DNA of 64,000 nucleotides, taken from positions 186,001 through 250,000 of the forward strand of contig NZ_BBOJ01000010.1 in the NCBI RefSeq assembly GCF_000974445.1, written 5' to 3'. The stretch comes from Lentzea aerocolonigenes. Lineage in GTDB: Bacteria; Actinomycetota; Actinomycetes; Mycobacteriales; Pseudonocardiaceae. The notes below the pieces were generated by a model. The model had not been told where the DNA came from, searched no databases, and worked only from the letters and a program-made list of their open reading frames with translations. The position numbers were made by a program, and so were the translations under genes. Position 1 is the first letter of the stretch. Every line of letters begins with the position of its first letter. Shown in pieces: positions 36,230 through 44,255 of the stretch.

Positions 36230-37696
36230 ATGAACGAGGGGCCACGCGGTCAGTCCGGCGACGTCTATTCGCGGTATGGGCTGCAGCGTCACGGCGAAGC
36301 ACAGACCGTTCATCAGATCCATGAACAGGTCGCTGCGCTGAACGATGCGACGCACGGGCCACTCATCGGCCCCCTGATGGCCGCCCTGCAGGGTAATGGC
36401 CAGGTGGACGATTTGCTGGATGGGCAGGCCGTGAACCTGCGCAACCAGGGCGTGTCGATCCGTCAAGCCCCGGCCGCGCCTGGCGTGCACTACCTCGGGA
36501 TTCCGCACCAGCAACTGCACGAGATGGTCAACAACGGCGTCGATCCCGGCACGGTGGGCGCGGCTGGCGACACCTACACCCAGATCGGCAACAAGCTCAC
36601 CGCGTTCCAGGATCGGATCGCCAGCGCGATCGGTAGCAGCGAGGTCGACTGGAGTGGCAAAGCCGCCGACCAAGCCCGCAATGCGGTCGCTGGTCTGGGC
36701 AACAAGGCCTCCGAGGCCGGGACGGCGGCCCAGCTCGCGGGCACGTTGATCACGCAGCAGTCGCGGGCGTTGAGCACCGCGAAGTCCACGGTGCCGCCGC
36801 CACCGGCAGTGCCGTATGACCCCGCGGCGGCGAACGCCAGGCGGATGGCCATTACCGACCCGATCCTGCTCTCCCAACAAGTTGCGGCCGACATGGCCTC
36901 GTTCCAGGAGCAGAAGCAGCAGCACGAGGACGCGGCGCGAGCGGTGGAAACCTACGACCGCACGGTGACGCAGACCGCGGCCGCGCAACCTGCGTTCGCG
37001 CCGGCTCCTCCGGCGCCACAGCCGCAGCCCCAGCCGCAACCCGAGCCCCAGCCGCGGCCTCCGATCGGTATCGGCGACTCGGATGGCCGTGTACGTACGC
37101 CACCACAGCAGGTTGGCGACACGACCAATCCGGCGTGGACCGCGCCGCCAGTCACCAACACCAGTGGAAACACCACAAACACCAGCGGCCTGGGTGGCGG
37201 CCAGAACCACCTTGGACTGGGCGGCAATCAGGTCGGCGACAGCAACACCAACCGCGGCGGAGGTCTTAACCAAGGATCCCTGCCTGGTCCTGTGCCGGGT
37301 GACAAGGGCGCCGGTCGGACCAGTGGGCCTGGTGGTACGGGCACTGGCCGGGGTAGTACTGGTACGGGTGTGGGCGGCGGACGTATGCCCGGCGGTACCG
37401 GTGTCGGCAATCCCAATGCGGCAAAAGGATTTAGTCCAGGTGGGTCCTCCGGTGTGCTGTCCGGTGAGGGCACGACAGGCCGTGGTGGCGCGGGTACCGG
37501 TGGCTCAGCAAGTGGTCGTGGCGGAGCATCTGCTGGCGCGATGGGTGCAATGGGAGCCGGCGGTGCGAAGGGCAAGGGTGAAGAGGATCTCGAACGGACT
37601 ACGCCGTCGTATCTGCTGGAACCGGACCCGGACGAGACCTTCGGCAACGACGAAATGGTTGCACCGCCGGTGATCGGTGACTGGAGCGACCAATAG
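36230..37696 (+). CDS. PPE-like protein with Gly/Pro-rich tail
   Basis: 488 residues from ATG 36230. Residues 1-220 form the helical PPE-like domain (VDWSGKAADQARNAVAGL contains a W-x-G turn). A Pro/Gln-rich linker and a long Gly/Ser/Thr-rich low-complexity region follow (about 260-460). The C-terminus TPSYLLEPDPDETFG...APPVIGDW is the motif typical of Pseudonocardiaceae PPE proteins. Probably exported through an ESX system and chaperoned by the EspG encoded at 34376. No ESX core genes (EccB, EccC, EccD, mycosin) are in the window. Confidence 0.8.
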   Translation: MNEGPRGQSGDVYSRYGLQRHGEAQTVHQIHEQVAALNDATHGPLIGPLMAALQGNGQVDDLLDGQAVNLRNQGVSIRQAPAAPGVHYLGIPHQQLHEMVNNGVDPGTVGAAGDTYTQIGNKLTAFQDRIASAIGSSEVDWSGKAADQARNAVAGLGNKASEAGTAAQLAGTLITQQSRALSTAKSTVPPPPAVPYDPAAANARRMAITDPILLSQQVAADMASFQEQKQQHEDAARAVETYDRTVTQTAAAQPAFAPAPPAPQPQPQPQPEPQPRPPIGIGDSDGRVRTPPQQVGDTTNPAWTAPPVTNTSGNTTNTSGLGGGQNHLGLGGNQVGDSNTNRGGGLNQGSLPGPVPGDKGAGRTSGPGGTGTGRGSTGTGVGGGRMPGGTGVGNPNAAKGFSPGGSSGVLSGEGTTGRGGAGTGGSASGRGGASAGAMGAMGAGGAKGKGEEDLERTTPSYLLEPDPDETFGNDEMVAPPVIGDWSDQ

Positions 37697-37754
37697 GTCC
37701 GTCGTCTGCCGGCCGCAACGTTGCGTCCGCGAGTGGCCGAGACTCGTGTCCTGG

Positions 37755-38201
37755 TCAGCCACGCAGCGCTTGAAGAACGGCGTCAGCCACGACTGCGAAC
37801 CTAGGTGTCGTGGCTGTGAGCGGTGAGGTGATCCAGCGCAGGTGGTGCTGTCCGTACTTGCTGGGCGGCAGATCAATCGAACGACCAGACCGGATGTGGT
37901 CGACGCCTCGCACAGCCAGCTCGGGGAGCGTCGGCCCAACGTGGACCTTTGTGATGAAGGCCCAACGGACCCCGTGTTCGTCGGACGACTCGAAGACCGG
38001 AACCGACTGACCCAACAGGTTCCATGCACGAGTGGCGAGTTCCCTTGGCATGTCAAGGGCCTCGACTTCACGTCCAGCGATTAGCCAGACGCCCGAGCCG
38101 TACACACCAACCATCCAACCGAGATCGTCCTGATAGGACTGTGCAGCCGATTCGACCTCTGTCTGCGGTCCTTCGAGTCCGCCGATTCCCAACCGGGTCA
38201 T
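37755..38201 (-). CDS. Hypothetical protein paired with DUF5753 regulator
   Basis: 148 residues, start ATG 38201 overlapping the regulator's stop (ATGA). Compact alpha/beta sequence with GVWLIAGREVEALDMP and LPPSKYGQHHLRWI segments; similar small proteins accompany HTH-DUF5753 genes in actinobacteria. No function known. No DUF397 gene, the usual small partner, is seen here. Confidence 0.65.
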   Translation of the reverse strand: MTRLGIGGLEGPQTEVESAAQSYQDDLGWMVGVYGSGVWLIAGREVEALDMPRELATRAWNLLGQSVPVFESSDEHGVRWAFITKVHVGPTLPELAVRGVDHIRSGRSIDLPPSKYGQHHLRWITSPLTATTPRFAVVADAVLQALRG

Positions 38202-39145
38202 GAGGATTCGCCTTGCACAGGAGCCGATTCGTCCAGTGGTACAAGAGGCACCTCAAGGTCACGGCAGAGAAGCAGCTTGTGTGCTTCATTCGCACACCCG
38301 CTGGCTGACAGGGCCTCCCCAAGACGAGTGATCACGGCCTTCGACTGTTCAGCGTCCAGGCTGTTCTGGTCGAGAGAGCGGACGATCGCGTCGTAGCCCT
38401 TGACCTCCGCCTTCTCCTCGATGAAGAGGGCGGAGTTCTCGTTCAGCAGATACACCAACGGCTCGTACTTGGCGGAAAGCAGTTGGGTGAACGGCCCACG
38501 TATGCCCGCGTGAGCTCCCGCCGCCGTGGGCAGGATCCGGATGGTGATGTTCGAACGCACCGACATGCGCAACAGGTGGTGAACCTGCTCGGTGTGGACA
38601 TCGTGACCACCGACCGGCAGGTGCAACGCGAGTTCATGGATGAAGAAGGTGCTCTGCCGGTCCCGGTGCATGACGGCATGTTGCATTTCCAGCCCTGCCT
38701 TCTCACGCTCCTGCAGTTCCCCAGCAGGTGCGTTGGGGGAGGCAATGATCACCGCACGCCTGTAGGCGACCGTCTGGAGGAGGTCCGGCACCACGTGCGG
38801 CTGCCAGCCGATCAGCGTCTTGGCCGCCAACAGGTTTTCGACGAACGTACGGATGCGGACGGGAGCAATTGCTCCGTACTGCTGCCACCAACCTTTGACG
38901 TGCGTCTTGGGAAAGAGCGCCAGGAGATGGTCACGTTCAGCAGCAATCGTGCGGCAGATGCCGAGCAGGACGGCAAGCTCGACCTCAGTGAAGCCACCCT
39001 TGCCGTTCAACAGGCTGGAGAGCTTGGCCTCGTCGCAGTCCAGCAGCTCGGCCGCTGCACGCGAGGAGAGTCCCGCGCTTGACACGGCTGCTCGCAGTCC
39101 ATCACCGAATTCGCGGCCTCTCGCCGTGGAGAATTTCTTTGGCAT
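38198..39145 (-). CDS. HTH regulator with DUF5753
   Basis: 315 residues from ATG 39145; the open frame extends 25 codons upstream but that part is unlike protein. An XRE-type HTH near 15-60 (LSSRAAAELLDCDEAKLSSLLNG) is followed by the DUF5753 ligand-binding region (ENLLAAKTLIGWQPHVVPDLLQT, RQSTFFIHELALHLPVGG). This is the Scr1/BldB-associated family of actinobacterial regulators. Direct repeats lie upstream (39175-39267). Confidence 0.85.
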   Translation of the reverse strand: MPKKFSTARGREFGDGLRAAVSSAGLSSRAAAELLDCDEAKLSSLLNGKGGFTEVELAVLLGICRTIAAERDHLLALFPKTHVKGWWQQYGAIAPVRIRTFVENLLAAKTLIGWQPHVVPDLLQTVAYRRAVIIASPNAPAGELQEREKAGLEMQHAVMHRDRQSTFFIHELALHLPVGGHDVHTEQVHHLLRMSVRSNITIRILPTAAGAHAGIRGPFTQLLSAKYEPLVYLLNENSALFIEEKAEVKGYDAIVRSLDQNSLDAEQSKAVITRLGEALSASGCANEAHKLLLCRDLEVPLVPLDESAPVQGESS

Positions 39146-39174
39146 TGCGGAATTCCCTGCATCAGCTGGAGATT

Positions 39175-39267
39175 TGTCGCACCCAGGTGGACCACAGCAA
39201 ACCTCTCCAGCACTGTCCACACCAGCTCACACTTGCCGTAGCGATGTGACACAGATGTCGCACCCAG
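39175..39267. promoter_or_regulatory. Direct repeats upstream of DUF5753 regulator
   Basis: TGTCGCACCCAG occurs twice, at 39175-39186 and 39256-39267, in the 262-base gap upstream of the regulator gene. A weaker, inverted match lies near 39312. Likely operator for autoregulation (inference). The gap contains no gene. Confidence 0.4.
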
Positions 39268-39407
39268 ACCACGTCAACTGCAGGAACGTCCACAGAAAGC
39301 CACAGTAACCCGATTGGGTGCAGCTTCGTGCTCCAAGCAGTCGACCTCACCGGTTGGGATCAGATCCCCAGCAGATCAGACAAAACCGTTGCGGGCCAGC
39401 AAATCCT

Positions 39408-40103
39408 TCAGTAGCCAGCCAAGTCCAGTCTCGCCATCTCCTCGTATCGGTACGCCCGCTCTTCGCGGCGCAGCTCCACAAGTGAGGCAGCCACGACGGA
39501 AGTCGACACGGGGCTGAGTGCCCGCAGCCGGCCCACCAGCGGCAGCAGACTAGAAACCGGTACGGTCTGGTTGCAGTACGCGATGCTCACGTGCGGCCGA
39601 AAGTTCGGCGTCTGCATGCGATCCATGTCATCGAACACGTCCGCAGTTGCCTCCGCCAACGTGCGATGCAGCTCCAGCAAGGGCAGCCATGGTGCGACCG
39701 TGAACCGGATAGCGCCACGCGAACCAGCCAGGGGACCAACCTCGAGGCCAAACGGCGCCAACTTCTTGCACTTCACCTTGGCGATCTCCACGAGACGGTC
39801 CACAGTGTCCTGTGCCGTCTCGTCAGCGAAGGCCACGCGCCCGATGGTGAGGTGTAGTGCGTCCAGTGGCACGGGATCAAAGTCAGGCCGGACCAGCTCG
39901 GCCTGACACCGACTGGCCAGGTCCTGTACAACCAGGTCTTCGTGAAAGGACAGCATCCAGTGATACGACCGGCGCCCTTCAACCCAACCCGGTCGATCCC
40001 AATGGTTTTGCATGAAGTCAACCTGGGAGAACGCCTGCCAGTCGTGCGCCCGCAGTACCTCTGCGTTCTCCAAATCGGCCGGCAAGTCCAGCGGGAACGT
40101 CAC
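39408..40103 (-). CDS. 2H phosphoesterase (2'-5' RNA ligase-like)
   Basis: 231 residues from GTG 40103, which overlaps the stop of the XRE-TPR gene (GTGA); the frame is also open ten codons upstream. Two HxT/S motifs, HLTIGRV near residue 80 and HVSIAY near 168, are the signature of 2H phosphoesterases, which act on 2'-5' or cyclic phosphate bonds in RNA or nucleotides. Typical length. The substrate cannot be read from sequence. Coupling to a regulator suggests a signalling or tRNA/RNA-repair unit. Confidence 0.8.
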   Translation of the reverse strand: MTFPLDLPADLENAEVLRAHDWQAFSQVDFMQNHWDRPGWVEGRRSYHWMLSFHEDLVVQDLASRCQAELVRPDFDPVPLDALHLTIGRVAFADETAQDTVDRLVEIAKVKCKKLAPFGLEVGPLAGSRGAIRFTVAPWLPLLELHRTLAEATADVFDDMDRMQTPNFRPHVSIAYCNQTVPVSSLLPLVGRLRALSPVSTSVVAASLVELRREERAYRYEEMARLDLAGY

Positions 40104-41338
40104 CGACCGACCGCCTTCATCGGCTTCTGCCACTCACACACTGCTTCAAGGAGAGTCGATCCAGTCTGTGCAGATCCTCGTTGTCGGAGACTGCCTGCAA
40201 GCTCCTTGGCCCGCATCGCAACAGAGGCGATCGGCTTCGAGGCCGAAAACTCAAGCGCCTCCATACCCACGACGGCCGCGTGCTCGAGATCGGCACGGGC
40301 GGGCATGGTCAGGGCCGTTGCCTCGTCCAGCTTGATGAGCGAACGGCTCCAGTCGGAGTCCGAAGCCTCGACAACGGGCTCCAGCTCCTTGGTCAACTTC
40401 AGCACCTGCGCGTAGTCCCCGATGGCGAGGCACGCTGTTGCGGCGTTGGCCGCGGTGCGCGCCCAGCCGTACGGCTCAAGGTCGATGCACGACGTCATGC
40501 CGACCGGGCCGTCCGCACGTTCAACGGTGTCGAAAGCGTCGCCCAAGGCTCGTTGGACTGTCTTCCGGTCTCCGAGCTTGCCAGCGGCCCGAGCCACACC
40601 GTTCGACAACAGTCGGATGCGCTGCCGTCCCTGACCAGCAAGCTCCACACCGGCTTCAGCCAGATCAAGAGCCTCCTTGTAGCGTTTGCGGTAGTAGGCC
40701 GCGAAGCTCTGAGTGCCTCTGACCCACGCCAGCATGGCGTTGTCGTTCAGTGCGGTTGCGAGCAACGCAGCTTCAAGCGCGAAGTCTTCGGCGTCGCTGA
40801 ACTTGCTGAGGTTGACGGACATGTACGCCAGCAGCGCGGCCTGCTGAGCACTCAACCGGGTCAGAGCCGTTCGGTCGGCATCTGTCGACACACGCGCCCC
40901 GAGTTGCTGGCTGAGCCGACGAAGACTCGACAATTCCGGGGCGAGGCGTTGCGGTCCCTCCTGCTCGTACCGAGCGATGATGCCCTTGGTGTAGGTGCTG
41001 GCTGTGGCCAGAGTCTGGCTCGGACCAAGCACGTCGATCAGTCCGGCAGTCGGATGAGCCGGCGGCACGGAAATCCCGTGCGCCAAGGCTGCCGGAACCT
41101 CGTCCGCCGCATCTGAGCGGGTAAGGACGGCGGCAAGTTCCCGGTTGGTGACACCGAGAGCCCGCGCCAGACGCGGTTGAGTGAGTGGTTCCGGCACCGA
41201 GCGACCGCTCTCCCAGCGCCACACCGCGCTGCGATCGGCTCCTACCTCCGCAGCCAACGACTCCTGCGTGAAACCCGCAGCCTTGCGCAGGTTCACGAGG
41301 TCGTGCCGTTGCGCCACATCCGCCTCCCCGGCTCCCAT
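40100..41338 (-). CDS. XRE-type HTH regulator with TPR-like region
   Basis: 412 residues. HTH near 13-65 (LRKAAGFTQESLAAEVGADRSAVWRWESGR), with the rest made of helical repeats like tetratricopeptides (residues 120-400). These are common actinobacterial regulators with peptide or small-molecule sensing. Its stop overlaps the 2H phosphoesterase start. The 220-base gap to the divergent gene at 41562 should hold the promoters. Confidence 0.8.
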   Translation of the reverse strand: MGAGEADVAQRHDLVNLRKAAGFTQESLAAEVGADRSAVWRWESGRSVPEPLTQPRLARALGVTNRELAAVLTRSDAADEVPAALAHGISVPPAHPTAGLIDVLGPSQTLATASTYTKGIIARYEQEGPQRLAPELSSLRRLSQQLGARVSTDADRTALTRLSAQQAALLAYMSVNLSKFSDAEDFALEAALLATALNDNAMLAWVRGTQSFAAYYRKRYKEALDLAEAGVELAGQGRQRIRLLSNGVARAAGKLGDRKTVQRALGDAFDTVERADGPVGMTSCIDLEPYGWARTAANAATACLAIGDYAQVLKLTKELEPVVEASDSDWSRSLIKLDEATALTMPARADLEHAAVVGMEALEFSASKPIASVAMRAKELAGSLRQRGSAQTGSTLLEAVCEWQKPMKAVGR

Positions 41339-41561
41339 TCAATTTCCTGCGTCGATCCTATAGGCGACCGCCTGAAGAACTGCGGTTCCGTCAAAGACTC
41401 TTCATTTTCACCCGATCGGGCCATCAGTGCGTTTTTGCTGCTCAACGGGCCTGGATGCGGCATACATGGCACATCGGCACGGAATCAACGACGTGGTTCG
41501 TTCATCGAGATCGGTTTTCGCTGGATCGCGACCGTCAACGACGTAACGAAGGTGATCTGGC

Positions 41562-41819
41562 ATGAGCCGCTGCTACAAATGGCAACCCCACGACGGCGCT
41601 CGGCACGCAATACCTCGAGAGCTCGCTATCAACCACGTGGGCCAGACCTTGTGCCATCTCGAAGTTACGGCACAGTCGGACACGTGGCCAGATGACGCGC
41701 GATGCTGGCCGACCTGCCACGAGTGCGATCTGGCTTGGAGGGCACACGAGCAGATCCTGCCGTGGCCCCGACGCGGGAGCGGATCCGCAGCCATGACGAC
41801 ACTGTCCGCTCGTCGGTGA
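41562..41819 (+). CDS. Small Cys/His-rich protein
   Basis: 85 residues. The conserved part CHLEVTAQSDTW...CWPTCHECDLAWRAHE has four Cys and nearby His residues suited to zinc binding. Similar small proteins precede XRE regulators in Pseudonocardiaceae. It is followed after three bases by the regulator gene, so they form one unit. Function unknown. Confidence 0.6.
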   Translation: MSRCYKWQPHDGARHAIPRELAINHVGQTLCHLEVTAQSDTWPDDARCWPTCHECDLAWRAHEQILPWPRRGSGSAAMTTLSARR

Positions 41820-41822
41820 ACC

Positions 41823-42533
41823 ATGAGGATCGCTGACAGGGTTGCGAAGGACAACCGCCTGTCGTGGAAACGCAAGGGTGGCATCGTCCTCGCAACGTTC
41901 CTGGAACGCGTCGGCACCGAGCACACAGTGGCACGGCTCCTGGAGTTGACTCAGCTCGCCGACTCCGATGTGCTCAACCAGCTGCGCCGGTTCGCCAAGG
42001 CGGGCGTGCTGAGCCGACGCACAGATCTGGAAGTGTTCCCTGCTGAGGACCACTTCTGGCTGACGCAGGAACGAGTCCTTTGCGCGCGTGCACGTCTGCA
42101 ACAAGCCGACGACGGCGACTTCAGAGAGTTGGCCGGTGAACGCGGGCTCGACATCGACCGCGCCTTGGGTGACTTCTCCACGCAACAGCCATACCCCGTG
42201 GCGCTCGGCAAGGCTCTGCGTGATGCCCGAATCGCATTCGGGTGGAGTCAAGCCGAGGTCGCCACGGAGGTTCCATCTGTGTCAGGCCCAAGACTGTCCC
42301 AAGTGGAAAACGGCCATGCGCTGCCGACACTGATCGTGCTGGCCGAACTCGCGCTCCTGTACACGGTCGATCCGGTCGACCTGCTCGTGCGTGCAGCGTG
42401 CCACTCCAAGCCTGACAAACAGGTTCAGGCCTTGAAGATCGCCGAGCCGACGTTTCGCGCGGTGCTCACGCACAAGTTCGCAGAGCGGCGGTTCCGTGAG
42501 CTGGCGCGGACGAAGCCGCACCAACACAAGTAG
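41823..42533 (+). CDS. XRE-family HTH protein
   Basis: 236 residues. An N-terminal helical region (with a winged-helix-like stretch LLELTQLADSDVLNQLRRFAKAGV) precedes a canonical XRE HTH near 128-185 (LGKALRDARIAFGWSQAEVA, SQVENGHALPTLIVL). Possibly two DNA-binding units in one chain. It follows the Cys-rich gene directly. Confidence 0.75.
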   Translation: MRIADRVAKDNRLSWKRKGGIVLATFLERVGTEHTVARLLELTQLADSDVLNQLRRFAKAGVLSRRTDLEVFPAEDHFWLTQERVLCARARLQQADDGDFRELAGERGLDIDRALGDFSTQQPYPVALGKALRDARIAFGWSQAEVATEVPSVSGPRLSQVENGHALPTLIVLAELALLYTVDPVDLLVRAACHSKPDKQVQALKIAEPTFRAVLTHKFAERRFRELARTKPHQHK

Positions 42534-42555
42534 TCACAACGCATCGTGTGGCTGT

Positions 42556-42927
42556 TCAGGCTCGTGGCTGACCGATTGAGCACCACTGGTTTCCAGGCGG
42601 ACCGGTGAGATTCGGTGGCGTGGTGACGTAGTAGGCGTTCACGACCTTGTACTGCCCATCCTTGAAGAAGGGCGTCTGGCCCCACGGCGGGACGCAGGAC
42701 GTGCCGGTACTGCCCTGGTCCCAGTGGAACTTGATGAGGATGAAGTTGTCGCCGCAGTGGTAGTAGTAGCCGGTCAGCTCGCCTCGTGGCGGGCTGATCT
42801 CGTAGAAGCCGCAGTAGCGGGGCATGACCGAAGCTGACGCGTCGTCACTTGTGTCGACCGTGCCGACCGCTGTCGCGGCGAGGAGCATGCCTGCCGCGCT
42901 GAGCGCACGTGCGAAATTTGCCTTCAT
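42556..42927 (-). CDS. Secreted DUF6355-like protein
   Basis: 123 residues from ATG 42927 (GGAGGAGA upstream). Signal peptide of about 30 residues, then a mature domain with four Cys (RYCGFYEI, YYHCGDN, SCVPPWG, NQWCSIG), matching the DUF6355 pattern of small secreted actinobacterial proteins as far as I recall it. Function unknown. A 9-base inverted repeat lies upstream (42997-43031). Confidence 0.6.
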   Translation of the reverse strand: MKANFARALSAAGMLLAATAVGTVDTSDDASASVMPRYCGFYEISPPRGELTGYYYHCGDNFILIKFHWDQGSTGTSCVPPWGQTPFFKDGQYKVVNAYYVTTPPNLTGPPGNQWCSIGQPRA

Positions 42928-42996
42928 GAGCCGTCTCCTCCACTGAAGTGGTTGGTGTACTCCAGTTTCGGAGAGTCCACAGCGGACGGACAAGGT

Positions 42997-43031
42997 GTCT
43001 TCTGTATCGCGCTGAGCACGAGACAGAAGAC
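42997..43031. promoter_or_regulatory. Inverted repeat GTCTTCTGT / ACAGAAGAC
   Basis: Perfect 9-base arms at 42997-43005 and 43023-43031, 70-104 bases upstream of the secreted DUF6355-like gene and just after the flavoprotein stop. The extended motif GGTGTCTTCTG is also found at 46526-46546 upstream of the NB-ARC regulator, so this is a candidate operator for that regulator. Confidence 0.5.
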
Positions 43032-43034
43032 GGT

Positions 43035-44255
43035 CTACGGCAGAGGTTCGAGATAGAGCCGCCCGCCCGCCTGGAGAACCTTGGCGACGAGCACATCGTT
43101 CGCCGCTTGCATCGCCGCTACGACCTGGGGCGCGTCCGCTGGTGCGTAGCGAAGTGCGGCGACAAGGAAGACGATCTCGTCGTCTGGCCGGGAGAGGCGT
43201 GGTGTGCTGATGCGGTCGGTGCGCAACGGGTAGGCCAGGACGAGGCCGAAGTCGCTGTACAAGTCGGCGCCGAGTTCGCCCTCGATGTGGCGGAGCAGGT
43301 CGACTGCAGCGTTGCTGGGCAGGAGCATGTTGCACCACGGGTGCGGTGAGTCCCACAAGCCGACGTCGCGGAGCAGAGGCTCGCCGTCGGCGAGGCGGTT
43401 GACGAAGTCCCAGAAACTTGTGGTCCGGGAATCGACGTCACGGAACGCGAGGCCGTCGAGGCGGCCGTGTCCGACAGAGACTCCGGTGAACGTGACCGCT
43501 TCCAGTTCGGCGACACGTTGGCCGTCGCGGATCTTGAGCTGCCCTTCGACGTAGTCGAAGACCCCCGCGTTGACGAGGTGCTGCTGGTCGGCGACGAGGT
43601 GGTCGACGGTGTCGTAGTGGAGTTTGTGCCACGTCACGGTGTTCGGAGCGGGCACGAGGCGCAGAGTAGCGCGGGTGATGATGCCGTGGCGGCCCCGGCC
43701 GGCGCGCACCGCGTCGAACACCTCGCGGTTGTCGTCCGGGCCGCAGGAGACGATGGCACCGCTGGGCGCAACGACGTCGAGGCAAAGGACGTTGTCGGTC
43801 TGCGCGCCGTGGTGGTGGCTCGCGCCGCCGAGGCCTCCGACCGACAGAGTGCCGCCGACGGAAAGTTCGAGGTAGTCGGTGAGGACCGGTGGTGTCAGGC
43901 CGTGGGGCAGTGTCGCGCGCAGTACGTCGCTCCACCGTGCACCGGCGTCGACGATCACGCGGTCGGGCCGGACTTCGTGAATGTCGTTGAGCTGGTTCAT
44001 GTCCACGACCACCCCGCCAGGCGTCTGAGCCTGGCCGCTGGTCGAGTGGCCTTGGCCGCGGGGCACGACCTGCAGGCCATGCCTGTGGGCGTAGCGGATC
44101 ACCGTGCTGATGTCGGCTGCGTTGGCGGGTCGCAGCACGGCCGTGGGCGGGTGGTGCACAACGCCGCCGTAGTCGCGGGCGGCCCAACGCAATGTGGCCT
44201 CGCCGAGGTCGAGTGTGCCAATCAGTTCGGGCAGGTCCACAAACGCTTGGGGCAC
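43035..44255 (-). CDS. FAD-linked oxidase, cytokinin-dehydrogenase-like
   Basis: 406 residues from GTG 44255, directly after the regulator's TAA, with AAGGAGG eight bases upstream. The FAD-binding PCMH domain has VVPRGQGHSTSGQAQ near residue 68; the His in GHS is the covalent FAD site in cytokinin dehydrogenases. VDMNQLNDI and GGTLSVGGLGG follow. The C-terminal substrate domain (WCNMLLPSNAAVDLL) fits the cytokinin-binding type. The enzyme is cytosolic by sequence. The true substrate in a bacterium is uncertain. Confidence 0.75.
   Translation of the reverse strand: MPQAFVDLPELIGTLDLGEATLRWAARDYGGVVHHPPTAVLRPANAADISTVIRYAHRHGLQVVPRGQGHSTSGQAQTPGGVVVDMNQLNDIHEVRPDRVIVDAGARWSDVLRATLPHGLTPPVLTDYLELSVGGTLSVGGLGGASHHHGAQTDNVLCLDVVAPSGAIVSCGPDDNREVFDAVRAGRGRHGIITRATLRLVPAPNTVTWHKLHYDTVDHLVADQQHLVNAGVFDYVEGQLKIRDGQRVAELEAVTFTGVSVGHGRLDGLAFRDVDSRTTSFWDFVNRLADGEPLLRDVGLWDSPHPWCNMLLPSNAAVDLLRHIEGELGADLYSDFGLVLAYPLRTDRISTPRLSRPDDEIVFLVAALRYAPADAPQVVAAMQAANDVLVAKVLQAGGRLYLEPLP

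Noticed and set aside
33610-37696. Complete ESX/type VII secretion system
   Set aside because: Only chaperone, substrate and lipoprotein genes are present; no core membrane or ATPase components.
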